From a virus, in the IMG/VR virus record IMGVR_UViG_3300025131_008586, positions 1 to 28,853 of that record: 28,853 nucleotides of DNA, one strand, 5' to 3'. Of the stretch, positions 1-7,640 are shown piece by piece. Below the pieces are notes generated by a model, which was not told where the DNA came from, did no database searches, and worked only from the letters and a program-made list of their open reading frames with translations. Both the position numbers and the translations under genes were made by a program. How positions within the stretch are numbered: position 1 is the first letter of the stretch; every line of letters begins with the position of its first letter.

Positions 1-629
1 TGCGTGAAGGTGAAGGAAGGCAGAGCAGAGAAAACAGGGGCGTCTACGTGCCCAAATACGGCAGGCCTCCCCGAGGAGGGAAAGTTCCGCGTCTCCCGTT
101 CGAGCCACCGCATAAGCCGGCCGTTGCTTGGGGGCAACTGGAGGGCGGTCTCCACTTCTTGTCGGTTAGCCCGCCACGAGCGTTGCACTGAAGGGGGTGG
201 GTTCGCTATCGGCTGGGTCAGCTTGGGGGTTCCCGCCACCTTGAGTAGCTGCGGGAGGCAGTGCAGGGGCCCGAGGGAGCAGTTGTTCGCGCAGCCCTCT
301 GACAGCACGCGGGCCATCATGGTGCAGCTGGTTGCAGCTCGGTGCGCCGTCGCGACGCGGAGCTGCATGCCCTGGTAGTACACCCGTGCGTAGTCCCCGC
401 TCTCCTCGAGCTTCGCCAAGTCCTCCCACAGCTTGATTGCGGGGCTGATGGGGAGGGAGAAGGTGACGCTGAGGTTGTCCTTCGCGGATTGCGCCACCAT
501 GCCATCGTGGGGGAACGCAGCGGAGAGCTCCGTCATGAAGTCCCAGTGGCGCTCCTGCGGCAAAAGGAAGGCCGCTGCAGGAGCCAGATGGTAGTCGCTG
601 AGGAAGGCGTAGTACTCTACGTCTTGCAC
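1..629 (-). CDS. Unknown protein downstream of the reverse transcriptase (partial, runs off left edge)
   Basis: An open frame of about 209 codons runs from a GTG at 629 to the window edge with no stop, so the C-terminus is missing. The start has a good ribosome site (GAGG, 7 bases before GTG) and overlaps the RT stop by 13 bases, so it is probably translationally coupled to the RT. The protein begins VQDVEYYAFLSDYHLAP. In the middle it has four cysteines within about 25 residues (pattern roughly C-x10-C-x3-C-x7-C), which could bind metal. No family was recognised, and there is no obvious signal peptide or membrane segment. Codon third positions are GC-rich, as in the neighbouring genes. Its position right after a retron-type RT makes it a candidate accessory or effector of that RT, but this is only inference from context. 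Confidence 0.72.
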   Translation of the reverse strand, partial: MQDVEYYAFLSDYHLAPAAAFLLPQERHWDFMTELSAAFPHDGMVAQSAKDNLSVTFSLPISPAIKLWEDLAKLEESGDYARVYYQGMQLRVATAHRAATSCTMMARVLSEGCANNCSLGPLHCLPQLLKVAGTPKLTQPIANPPPSVQRSWRANRQEVETALQLPPSNGRLMRWLERETRNFPSSGRPAVFGHVDAPVFSALPSFTFT

Positions 630-1759
630 TTCTGTGCCTCGGCCGCGTCTGCATCCGCCTTGTCTTCCTCGTCCCACTTCTGGCGCTCGAGCTGTCGGTG
701 CTGTTCCAGCGCAGCGGTGAAGCAGTCGTGCAGAACGCCATAGCGGTGCTCCGTCAGTAGACCCTTCACATAAGCCAGGCGCCCGCGTAGGTGTGCGATG
801 AGGGCCTCCGGGGTGGTGATGCTGTGCTTGAGCTTCGTGCGCGCCTTCTCTACCTGAGAGGCGAACCCGAGGGCGCGGCAGTTGTGGAGGACGGCTCGAA
901 GCTGGCGGTACTGCTCTTGGGCCAGGTTGGCCTTCTCGTTCACTACTGCGCCGAGGACCACCTGCCTCTTCCAGTGAGGGGCTACACGGACCTTGTGGTG
1001 CCCCCACCCTGCGGCAGAGACAGCAGCGAGCACGGAGTCCTTGAAGCGGTCCGTGTCCTCCCGGTTCAGCAGCTGTGGGTGGCCCATGTAGACGTTGTCG
1101 GAGTAGCGCGTGTACTTCCACCCAGCCGCGTTCGCGAGCTCCAGGATGGATTGGTCCAGCTTCCAGTCCGCGATGCGGTTGGCGAGCGCGGGGCTGGCGA
1201 CGGTGCCTTGGGGCATGAAGCGGCGCTTGCGGCTCGTCCCGGAGACGATGTCGGTCACGCAGCAGAGCTGGCCGATGATGTTGGCTGCCTGCCGCGGGAA
1301 CCCGAGGTACTCGTAGTACGCGCGTATCCAGCTCAGACGAATCGACCCGAAGAAGTTCTTCAGGTCGAACGAGAGCAGGATCTTGCTCCCCGCCAAGAGG
1401 TGCGCGGTGTCGAGGGGCTTCACGCCCGGCTCGTAGGCCCGGACGTGGTCCCCGACGGGGATGGGCTTCACGTATGTCTCTGCGAGCACCTTCTGGATGT
1501 TGCGCAGACGCGGCTCGGGGATGTGGATCTGCCGTAGCGCCCCGCGCTTGCCAGCTCGGCCGCGTTTCAGGATGGCCGCCTTGCGGTACAGGGAGCCGGG
1601 TTCCCCGGCTGGAATGCGGCAGCCTCGGACGGCCCACCACAGTGCTTTGGGTCGTAGGCCCATGCCGTACGCCAGCGACACGTCATCTAGGACGATGGGT
1701 AGCTGGGGATGTACGGGCTGGAGATGCAGCAGCGCTAGCTGGCTACTGTCGTAGGTCGC
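617..1759 (-). CDS. Retron-type reverse transcriptase, YSDN active-site variant
   Basis: RNA-directed DNA polymerase of the retron/abortive-infection kind, about 380 aa. Visible blocks in order: YRKAAILKRG with IPEPRLRNIQ (entry region); VRAYEPG; FDLKNFFGSI (motif A, about residue 131, first catalytic Asp); MPQGTVASPALANRIADWKLD (motif B, about 182); YTRYSDNVYMG (motif C, about 219); LGAVVNEKANL followed by YRQLRAVLHN (retron-like, about 269); and LRGRLAYVKGL (thumb). Motif C reads YSDN where retron RTs usually have YADD: the first catalytic Asp is kept and the second is Asn. I chose GTG 1759 because it has AAGAAGG 5-6 bases upstream and overlaps the preceding stop by only 17 bases. A TTG at 1804 in the same frame would add 15 residues, but its purine stretch is too close. 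Whether it makes DNA, and on what template, cannot be told. No retron RNA gene lies directly upstream, because that space is coding. Confidence 0.9.
   Translation of the reverse strand, partial: ATYDSSQLALLHLQPVHPQLPIVLDDVSLAYGMGLRPKALWWAVRGCRIPAGEPGSLYRKAAILKRGRAGKRGALRQIHIPEPRLRNIQKVLAETYVKPIPVGDHVRAYEPGVKPLDTAHLLAGSKILLSFDLKNFFGSIRLSWIRAYYEYLGFPRQAANIIGQLCCVTDIVSGTSRKRRFMPQGTVASPALANRIADWKLDQSILELANAAGWKYTRYSDNVYMGHPQLLNREDTDRFKDSVLAAVSAAGWGHHKVRVAPHWKRQVVLGAVVNEKANLAQEQYRQLRAVLHNCRALGFASQVEKARTKLKHSITTPEALIAHLRGRLAYVKGLLTEHRYGVLHDCFTAALEQHRQLERQKWDEEDKADADAAEAQKCKT
1317..1326. repeat. TACGCGCGTA palindrome, site 1
   Basis: Exact copy inside the RT gene, spanning codons for Ile-Arg-Ala-Tyr; it starts at the second codon position. 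See the finding on this motif. Confidence 0.6.
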
Positions 1760-2456
1760 CACTCTCGCCTTCTTCTGACAGGGGTGAAGGGACTCCGTCC
1801 TCAAACTCCTGGCAGCGCAGGAGGTACGTGGGACGGCCGATGAGACCGATCTGCCTCAGGCAGATGTCGTCGCCCAGGAAGCACTTGCCCTGGAGCATGT
1901 CGGTGATCTGCGGACACGCCATGCACACGGGCCGGATCTCCTCCCGGTACACCACCAATGCGGAGATGTCGGGGTTGAGTCGGTTCTGGATGGTGGGCAG
2001 ATTTGACGACGCTCGAGACTTCCTCCACCCGAAAGCAGCCAGGTACCTGAGCTCTGCGGTGTGGTTGGGGGACGTAGGATTCGTGCTCAGTTGCGTCGTC
2101 TTTGGCTTGTCGGACTTCCCTCGCGAGACCCCGAGTGTGGTCGGGACCACTACGTCCCACTCCGTGTGGAGAGAGGCCAAGACGTCGTCTGGGAGTAGCT
2201 CCTGGACGGTGCGAACGGGGCTCTGGGGCGTCTTCTCGTGACGTCCGTTGACCTCCGCGCTGAGGTAGTCGATCCCTCGCGGGAGGATGCGTTCCCAGAT
2301 CTTCGGATTCAGTCGCGTTCTCAAGTAGCTCGGGAACACGTTCTTGAACTGCTCCCGACGGGAGTAGTGGACCAGGTACAACTGGTCGAAGGGGATTCCA
2401 CATCGTGCTGCCTTGGTGAGCTTCAAGTGGAACACCCGTGCGGTGGGGTCTGTCAC
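1743..2456 (-). CDS. Unknown protein with a Cys motif, between the VWA-like gene and the RT
   Basis: 237 aa. The start is a GTG inside GTGA, overlapping the stop of the VWA-like gene by 4 bases, so translation is probably coupled. The frame stays open for about 280 codons upstream, but that part is only the shadow of the VWA-like gene. The N-terminal half is basic and aromatic (KIWERILPRGIDYL). The C-terminal part has C178-x2-C181-x10-C192-x6-C199 and a further C215, a spacing suited to zinc or an Fe-S cluster. The tail is acidic (SEEGESGDLRQ). No family was recognised. It lies between an ATPase-partner-type protein and a reverse transcriptase in one operon and may be a nucleic-acid-binding or redox-sensitive partner of either; this is inference. 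Confidence 0.75.
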   Translation of the reverse strand: MTDPTARVFHLKLTKAARCGIPFDQLYLVHYSRREQFKNVFPSYLRTRLNPKIWERILPRGIDYLSAEVNGRHEKTPQSPVRTVQELLPDDVLASLHTEWDVVVPTTLGVSRGKSDKPKTTQLSTNPTSPNHTAELRYLAAFGWRKSRASSNLPTIQNRLNPDISALVVYREEIRPVCMACPQITDMLQGKCFLGDDICLRQIGLIGRPTYLLRCQEFEDGVPSPLSEEGESGDLRQ

Positions 2457-3874
2457 TGAATTTGCACTACGTGACCGTAGCTGTGACCTTTCTCGTTGTT
2501 CTGGGGGACCGGAGGTTGGCCCCCCTTTGTGATCAGCCACACCAGTGGCCGGATACGGAGTAGTTCGACAGGTGGCAGGGGGGCGTAGCCATCTGTGGCG
2601 TAGATGACCGCGTCTGCACGGAGCTCGGCAGCGCGCCGAAACACAGGCTCGAAGCTCGTACCCCCGCGCCCGGTGAAGGTGCGCTCTGGGGGCGTGAATT
2701 CGTCGATGTCGTACTCCCGCCCGATGGCGGCGTCGCACTCTATGACGCGGATCTCCACGCCAGGAGCCGCCTTCTGGATGCCGACGAGCTCGCTGATGGA
2801 GTCCTTCAGGTCCCCGGCGCTCATACTCCCACTCGTGTCGATGGCGAAGATCAGGGTGTAGACCTTCTCTCGCACACGTCCTGGGTACGTACAGGCGTCC
2901 GGGTCTTCCAGGAGCCTGCGCTTCGGTCGCCGAGAGCTCCGGTTGCGCCGGGTCCGCAGCGTGTTCAGGAGCCACTGCTTCAGCAGTCGCTGCCACGGGA
3001 CCGTGGGCGTCGAGAGCATGTCGTCGATGGCCTCCTTCAGAGACCCGGGGAGGGTGCCACGGCCCTTCTTCGTCTGCTCCTTGGCGTGGGACACAGCGTT
3101 GCGCGAGTCCCGCTCGGAGCGGCTCACGGCGGCCTTGAGTTGGTCGCCGGACATCTCCTCGATCTGCTTGCGCATCTCGGTGTCTTGCGCGGTGGGGGAG
3201 TGGGCCTTTCGGTACTGCTCGAGGAGCTCGGTGAGCTCTTCGTCCGACATCCCGTCTCCGCTGCCACCCTCCATCCCTCCCGGCAAGGTTCCGCACTCAG
3301 CCATGAATTGGAAGAGATTCTGGAAGGCACCATCTGCGTCCGACATGAGCTGGTTGAAGTACCACTCGTAGGCTTGCTTCGGGGGGAGCCCGCAGTCCGA
3401 GGGGTACACGCCCCCGAAGGAGTACTTACCCGTCTCGGGGTCCTTCTCTCCCATGTTCTTGATGTCGTCGACTTTGCAGTCGCCGTTGGAGACCATGAGG
3501 GAGTTGACTGCGTAGTCGCAGGCGATGTTGGAGATGGCGTAGAATTTACGCTTCTCGAGATCGGAGCACTCGGACAGGGCGTCGAAGAGCCGGATGGTCC
3601 GAGGGATGTGGTGCAGCACGATGTGGTACACCTCGTGGATCAGGATGGTCTTGATGTCCTTGACCGACAGCGTCGCTAGCGTATCGGGGTCGTACATCAA
3701 GACCAGCCGGCCTTCCGCGGTCACGGTGACCCCGGCGGTGCCCAGGCCGTAGACCTCCTCACGTATCAACGCACGAATGACGTGCGGGAAGAACGGTGAG
3801 GAGGAATCGTGGCCCGAGAGAAGGTAGGTTAGAACGCTCGGGAGCGTTGTCGTCGTCGTCGTTTTTTCCATCAT
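2453..3874 (-). CDS. VWA-like protein with N-terminal HExxH metallopeptidase-like domain (DUF2201 type)
   Basis: 473 aa from ATG 3874; a second ATG follows at 3871. N-terminal domain: HEVYH at about residues 80-84 is a zinc-metallopeptidase HExxH motif, followed by an ISNIACDYAVNSLM helix that could supply a further ligand. The middle is charged and basic (RRKRRNRSS-type stretch near 320-330). C-terminal VWA-like domain: FAIDTSGSMS at about 344-353 gives the DxSxS metal site, and YATDGY lies near 427. This arrangement is known in bacterial proteins that work with MoxR AAA+ ATPases, and such an ATPase is encoded at 7641-8855. The product starts with a run of six Thr (ACG/ACA codons). It is the first gene of the minus-strand operon ending with the RT, and diverges from the plus-strand gene at 3909. 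The frame could extend to a GTG at 3931, but that lies inside the divergent gene and is less likely. Confidence 0.88.
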   Translation of the reverse strand: MMEKTTTTTTLPSVLTYLLSGHDSSSPFFPHVIRALIREEVYGLGTAGVTVTAEGRLVLMYDPDTLATLSVKDIKTILIHEVYHIVLHHIPRTIRLFDALSECSDLEKRKFYAISNIACDYAVNSLMVSNGDCKVDDIKNMGEKDPETGKYSFGGVYPSDCGLPPKQAYEWYFNQLMSDADGAFQNLFQFMAECGTLPGGMEGGSGDGMSDEELTELLEQYRKAHSPTAQDTEMRKQIEEMSGDQLKAAVSRSERDSRNAVSHAKEQTKKGRGTLPGSLKEAIDDMLSTPTVPWQRLLKQWLLNTLRTRRNRSSRRPKRRLLEDPDACTYPGRVREKVYTLIFAIDTSGSMSAGDLKDSISELVGIQKAAPGVEIRVIECDAAIGREYDIDEFTPPERTFTGRGGTSFEPVFRRAAELRADAVIYATDGYAPLPPVELLRIRPLVWLITKGGQPPVPQNNEKGHSYGHVVQIQ

Positions 3875-3908
3875 TTCGTATATACTTGAGGTTGTAGGAG
3901 GACTCCGA
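3875..3908. promoter_or_regulatory. Divergent start region shared by the VWA-like gene and the 337-aa gene
   Basis: Only 34 bases separate the two opposite start codons. The plus gene has a strong ribosome site (AGGAGGA, about 6 bases before ATG). A TATATA element near 3880 could serve as a -10 box on either strand, but neither side has a convincing -35 box. For the minus gene TATATA is so close to ATG that a transcript from it would be nearly leaderless. Promoters may instead lie inside the neighbouring genes or be read by the phage sigma factor. Confidence 0.3.
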
Positions 3909-4922
3909 ATGGACCAGAACACCGACACCACGTTCGCCGTGCTTCGTGAGATCGTAGCGGAGCGGCCAGCTCTGGTCCCCCTCGTTAAGACGGCGGAGGT
4001 AGGGGCTACTGTGAGAGAGGCCCTGCCTCCGTCTGCGTTCGCAGATCCGGGCAGGATGCTCTACCCCATCCACAATCCGGCGCAAGCGCTGCTATCACGC
4101 GCGTACATCGAGAAGGAAGCCGGTGCACCAGAAGAGGTGTTCGACCGGATCAACAATGCACTGCAGGTGTACGGTGTCGGGCTCCCCGGGATGGAGTTTC
4201 GGAAGGTGGCGGAAGCGCACGAGCAGCCCGACTACCTGCTGCCGAACACGGAGCAGATGCCGGTCTTCTCGGACACGGACCTGAAGCTGGCGTTCGACGC
4301 GGTGTCGCGCAACCAGAAGAAGCTCGCGCCAGCAACGCTAGCAACGGCCGCAACCAAGCTCGTCAAGCACGCCGCGGCTCGCGGCGAGGATCTTCCTCTC
4401 GAGGCGTATCAGTGGGCGGGGTTGGCCCAGTGCGATCGGGACGTCGCTGCGGACTGGATCGAGGCTCGAGGGACTGCTGCCCGCCACAAGGAGGCGGGCA
4501 TCGCTGCGTACAGCAAGGTGGCGGCGTTGGTACGGTCGCTTCCTTTTACCACAGAACGAGGTGATCTCACGAAGCTCGCCGAGGCGGTAGGCGACCTCGA
4601 CGAGACCTTCGGCCTGACGCAGTTCTACGGGAAGTCCCTGCCCGATCCCCTCAAGACGATGTTCAACACCAAGATCGCCATGGGCGAGGTGGTCAACATC
4701 GGGGGCACTCCAGTGCCGATGGCGACGCTGGTGAAGCAGGGTCCGGACTTCTTCTCGGACGTTCTGGGCCCCGACATCGTGGAAGAGATCTCCAACGACG
4801 GGGTCATGGACCCGAGCAAGATCAAGGAGATCTTCCCGACCCTGCCCAGCGACATGAACAAGCTGCTCCTCAAGCAGCTCGACCTCGCAGGGTGTGATTG
4901 CGGCGACGGTAGCTGCGGCTGA
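3909..4922 (+). CDS. Unknown phage protein, possibly structural (337 aa)
   Basis: Starts MDQNTDTTFAVLREIVAERP at ATG 3909, with AGGAGGA upstream. The block FADPGRMLYPIHNPAQALLS near residues 45-64 resembles a motif I recall from phage head-region proteins that lack a firm function; I cannot verify this. The rest is mostly helical and soluble, with no membrane segment. It ends in a Cys/Gly tail, CDCGDGSCG (three Cys), which could bind metal or cross-link. The next gene follows directly and both face the same way as the portal and terminase, which supports a virion or late role. That role is inference from strand and context. Confidence 0.8.
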   Translation: MDQNTDTTFAVLREIVAERPALVPLVKTAEVGATVREALPPSAFADPGRMLYPIHNPAQALLSRAYIEKEAGAPEEVFDRINNALQVYGVGLPGMEFRKVAEAHEQPDYLLPNTEQMPVFSDTDLKLAFDAVSRNQKKLAPATLATAATKLVKHAAARGEDLPLEAYQWAGLAQCDRDVAADWIEARGTAARHKEAGIAAYSKVAALVRSLPFTTERGDLTKLAEAVGDLDETFGLTQFYGKSLPDPLKTMFNTKIAMGEVVNIGGTPVPMATLVKQGPDFFSDVLGPDIVEEISNDGVMDPSKIKEIFPTLPSDMNKLLLKQLDLAGCDCGDGSCG

Positions 4923-4923
4923 C

Positions 4924-5598
4924 GTGCTCCGCAACCGCGCCATAGAGCTCCTGACCGCACGCGACACCCTCGGCATCGTCCTGTCTCTCGCAGCGGATGA
5001 GCTCACCAGCGGTGCGCACGCAGCGTGGGAGACAGACACGTTGCTGCTCTTCCTCGAGGAGGAGGGTGCGCTCCCGGACGAGGAGCCTCGTGATCGGCTG
5101 CTGGCTGTGACTGCAGTGCGGGCGAATCCTGCGCACCTGTGGGACGCTCGCGTCTTCGAGAATCTGACGGAGACCCTCAACGGCCGCATTGCGGTCCCAG
5201 AGTCCGTCAACGGCATCGAGATTGGCGAGGCGTGCTGGACCGTCGCGGAGTCGCAGCTCATCGCCAAGCACTACGAGGACTGGAAGGGTGACCAGCCGTA
5301 CGGAGACGAGACCGCTGCTTACGTTGCTGCGTTGTGTGCGTCGAACGGTCTGGTTCTCCTTCCCCCAGAGCTCTCCTTCGCGCAGGACGCGCTGGACACG
5401 CTGGTCCCGAAGGTGGGCCGCGAGGAGAAGCTAAAGGAGGACGTCCTCGCCCGACTGCGGAGTGCGACGCCCCCGCCGTATGACGAGGACGACGCAGTCT
5501 GCGTTCAGGCGAGGATTCTCCAGGAGGCGGGGCTCTACGTCAGCACGTTGCGGACTCTGCTGACCGAGCAGCTAGCCCTCGGCGGCGTCCGCCTCTAG
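4924..5598 (+). CDS. Unknown protein following the 337-aa gene (224 aa)
   Basis: Acidic, helix-rich protein beginning VLRNRAIELLTARDTLGIV. I chose GTG 4924, one base after the preceding stop (TGACGTG). A GTG at 4894 in the same frame would add ten residues and overlap the previous gene by 29 bases; neither start has a clear Shine-Dalgarno sequence, so the choice is open. The stretches TDTLLLFLEEEGALPDEEPRDRL and DALDTLVPKVGREEKLKEDVLARL look amphipathic. No catalytic motif or family was recognised. It is probably co-transcribed with the 337-aa gene, and its last 27 bases overlap the end of the convergent zinc-ribbon gene. Confidence 0.78.
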   Translation: MLRNRAIELLTARDTLGIVLSLAADELTSGAHAAWETDTLLLFLEEEGALPDEEPRDRLLAVTAVRANPAHLWDARVFENLTETLNGRIAVPESVNGIEIGEACWTVAESQLIAKHYEDWKGDQPYGDETAAYVAALCASNGLVLLPPELSFAQDALDTLVPKVGREEKLKEDVLARLRSATPPPYDEDDAVCVQARILQEAGLYVSTLRTLLTEQLALGGVRL

Positions 5599-5835
5599 GC
5601 TCATGGCCACCGAGGGGCTGGCCCACGGACAGGCCGGACACCCAAGGTAGGTCGCCAGTCCTGCCCCTCCTTTCAGGAGGGGAGAGTTGACTGCTACCTT
5701 GACGCGCACCACCTCAGCACCGCAGTTGGGACAGGGGCACCTGTCCTCCTCCGGCAGCCGCGCCCAAGAAGGGACGTCGGTGGGCTCTACTTTCGGGAGA
5801 CCGTACTCCCTCAGCTCGTCACTCTCGGGGTCCAC
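5572..5835 (-). CDS. Small zinc-ribbon protein (87 aa)
   Basis: Two CxxC pairs, CPNCGAEV near residue 35 and GCPACPW near residue 66, form a classic zinc ribbon. The start is GTG 5835, overlapping the end of the helicase gene by 25 bases, with AAAGG about 8 bases upstream. It is the last gene of the MoxR-helicase-ribbon operon and overlaps the plus-strand gene tail to tail by 27 bases. A small ribbon protein here could load or guide the helicase, or be a transcription accessory; nothing in the sequence decides this. Confidence 0.78.
   Translation of the reverse strand: MDPESDELREYGLPKVEPTDVPSWARLPEEDRCPCPNCGAEVVRVKVAVNSPLLKGGAGLATYLGCPACPWASPSVAMSLEADAAEG
5664..5682. terminator. Possible terminator hairpin inside the zinc-ribbon gene
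   Basis: CCCCTCC-TTTCA-GGAGGGG is a perfect 7-bp stem with a 5-base loop, 66 bases after the stop of the plus-strand gene. It would form in the plus-strand transcript, but no T run follows. It also encodes part of the zinc-ribbon protein, so it may be coincidental. Confidence 0.25.
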
Positions 5836-7640
5836 ACTCCTGCCTTTCTACGCACCCACTTAGCAGGGTGACGCTGCGCCCACGCGGTCAGGAACCACGA
5901 GGGGAGGTTGCGGCGCACAGAGTGCACCAGGTAATCAACGGAGGCGTCCAGCACGTAAGTGACGCAGTAGTCGCGTCGGTGCCGGCACCCTCGTCCGTAT
6001 GCCTGAATGAGCGCGTTGGTGGCCTGCGTTCCGTACCAGGCGTTGCCGTCGCTGAGGGCCTTGCGTGCCTGTACGCGCGTAGCTCCTAGGTTCGGGTAGG
6101 GCGCCTTCATGATGACCTGCGCTCGGACTCGGTTGTCCCGACCGTCTAGCCCCTCAGAACAGGAAGGGCTAGCGAGCCAGGAGTTCTCACTCCGGAAGAA
6201 CTGGTCAATCAGCATGTCGACGGGTGCGCCACCACGCTCGTGCCAGATGATCCGGTCCGCCAGGTGCTTCGGCAGCAGCTCCTTCAAGTCGGCGCTGTTG
6301 CGGAAGGTGTGCGTGTGGAGGATCCCCTTGTGTTTCGCGTGCTCCGTGGTCATGAGGGTCTCGATGACCTTCGCCATCTTGGGGAGCGTGACGTCCCGTT
6401 GAGATCGGTTCATCTTGCCCACAGGCCTGTAGATCAGGGGGCGGCACTTCATGGAGAAGAGCGAGGGGACGTCCACGAAGAGGCGAACTTCTTCCTCGCG
6501 AATCCCGAGGTCGTTCAGGAACGGCCCCTTGTTGAGGGTGGCCGACATCAGCACAACTTCGTCCGCCGCGTTGAACAGGATGTTGTGCGCCAAGCGCCCC
6601 GGACGAACGGGCTGGAAGAGCACGCGGTCGGGGTTGCGCTCTTGCTCTACGGCCCAGGACTCCGGGTAGGCCCGGTACGAGGGAGCTAGAGCGAGCAGGG
6701 AGAGGAAGAGCTTGGCGGCCTTGATGGTCTTCTCCTCCTCGGACCCGGATGTCGGGATCGAGGCAGAGAGCGTGGCCATCGTCGGGGCGGCCTGTATGGC
6801 CGCGTAGAGCTGCTTGCGGACCTCCTGGACCAGCGTCTTCCGACGCAGGGCGTTGCCCTCGTCCATTGGGGGGATGTCCGTCCGGTCGTAGCCGAGCTCT
6901 TTGGCCACCAGAGGCAGGAGCTTCCGCTCGAGCCAGGCCACGACTGAGGTGGGCGGGTCCCCCTGCTTGGGCAGCGGGTAGAGGCGTGGGTGCTTCCCCC
7001 GTCGCAAGTACTGGACCGGCACCTCGAGGATGCTGACCAGTCGGTCGGGGAGGAGGTGAGCTTCGTCGATGACCATGAGGGGTCGCTTGGTGAAGAGTCC
7101 GCTGTAGTTGAAGTGCGCGTGGAAGCTGTTGAAGTTGCTCAGCGCAATGTCGGCTTCCGCGGCCTCCGCCTTGGCCATCTGGTACGGGCAGAGCATCGCG
7201 TCACCCGGAGTCTTCTCCGAGCAGTGCTTGGCGATGAACTTCTTGCCGTCGAGCTCGGGGTCCACCTTTCGCCCGGGTAGGTAGGCGATGCAATTCGTGC
7301 AGCTGTAGAAGTCGCCAGCGTCGCGGTCGATCTCCATGAGATTCGCGCTGGCCTGGCAGGTGTAGTGCCCTCGTCCCCAGAGGTTCCGCAGATTCATGTG
7401 GCTGAAGTCGGCCAGGTACTGCTGTTGCAGGAACCGGTGCGAGGCGAGCAGGTGCGTTTCCCCTGCTTGCCCCGCCAGGGTCATGGCGATGGCGCTCTTG
7501 CCACTGCCGGTCGGCATCCGGAGAATGATGAACTTGGCGTCGGGCTTGTCGATCCGAGCCTGCTCTATGAGGGCGAAGACCTCCCGCTGGTGGGGGTAGG
7601 GTGTCGCCTCCACCAGCGGGAAATTGTCTTCGAGACTCAA
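5811..7640 (-). CDS. dinG-like: XPD/DinG-type superfamily 2 DNA helicase with Fe-S cysteines
   Basis: 609 aa. Walker A MPTGSGKSA at about 42-50 and the DEAH box VIDEAHLLPD at about 190-199. Between them lie C95, C114, C117, C140 and C151, where XPD/DinG enzymes carry four cysteines holding a 4Fe-4S cluster. The C-terminal half has VVLMSATLN and the arginine-finger motif IQAYGRGCRHRRD. Family members unwind DNA 5' to 3' and resolve R-loops, flaps or G-quadruplexes. The start is TTG 7640, directly after the TAA of the MoxR gene (TAATTG), with AAGGGT about 8 bases upstream, so the two are coupled. A role in replication or recombination is likely; a more specific link to the MoxR ATPase is inference. 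Confidence 0.92.
   Translation of the reverse strand: MSLEDNFPLVEATPYPHQREVFALIEQARIDKPDAKFIILRMPTGSGKSAIAMTLAGQAGETHLLASHRFLQQQYLADFSHMNLRNLWGRGHYTCQASANLMEIDRDAGDFYSCTNCIAYLPGRKVDPELDGKKFIAKHCSEKTPGDAMLCPYQMAKAEAAEADIALSNFNSFHAHFNYSGLFTKRPLMVIDEAHLLPDRLVSILEVPVQYLRRGKHPRLYPLPKQGDPPTSVVAWLERKLLPLVAKELGYDRTDIPPMDEGNALRRKTLVQEVRKQLYAAIQAAPTMATLSASIPTSGSEEEKTIKAAKLFLSLLALAPSYRAYPESWAVEQERNPDRVLFQPVRPGRLAHNILFNAADEVVLMSATLNKGPFLNDLGIREEEVRLFVDVPSLFSMKCRPLIYRPVGKMNRSQRDVTLPKMAKVIETLMTTEHAKHKGILHTHTFRNSADLKELLPKHLADRIIWHERGGAPVDMLIDQFFRSENSWLASPSCSEGLDGRDNRVRAQVIMKAPYPNLGATRVQARKALSDGNAWYGTQATNALIQAYGRGCRHRRDYCVTYVLDASVDYLVHSVRRNLPSWFLTAWAQRHPAKWVRRKAGVWTPRVTS
6072..6081. repeat. TACGCGCGTA palindrome, site 2
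   Basis: Exact copy inside the DinG-like helicase gene (Ala-Thr-Arg-Val); it starts at the third codon position. Confidence 0.6.

Noticed and set aside
4-743. Plus-strand and alternative minus-strand open frames in the first 750 bases
   Set aside because: They lie opposite or across the partial gene and RT end, have Arg/Ala/Ser-rich shadow composition and no good ribosome sites. The minus frame from GTG 629 has better codon bias and a clear ribosome site.
2457-3296. Long open frame on the minus strand continuing upstream of the Cys-motif protein
   Set aside because: It overlaps the VWA-like gene in another frame and is Arg/Pro-rich, as expected from a shadow of a GC-rich gene. The GTG at 2456 in a GTGA overlap is the natural start.
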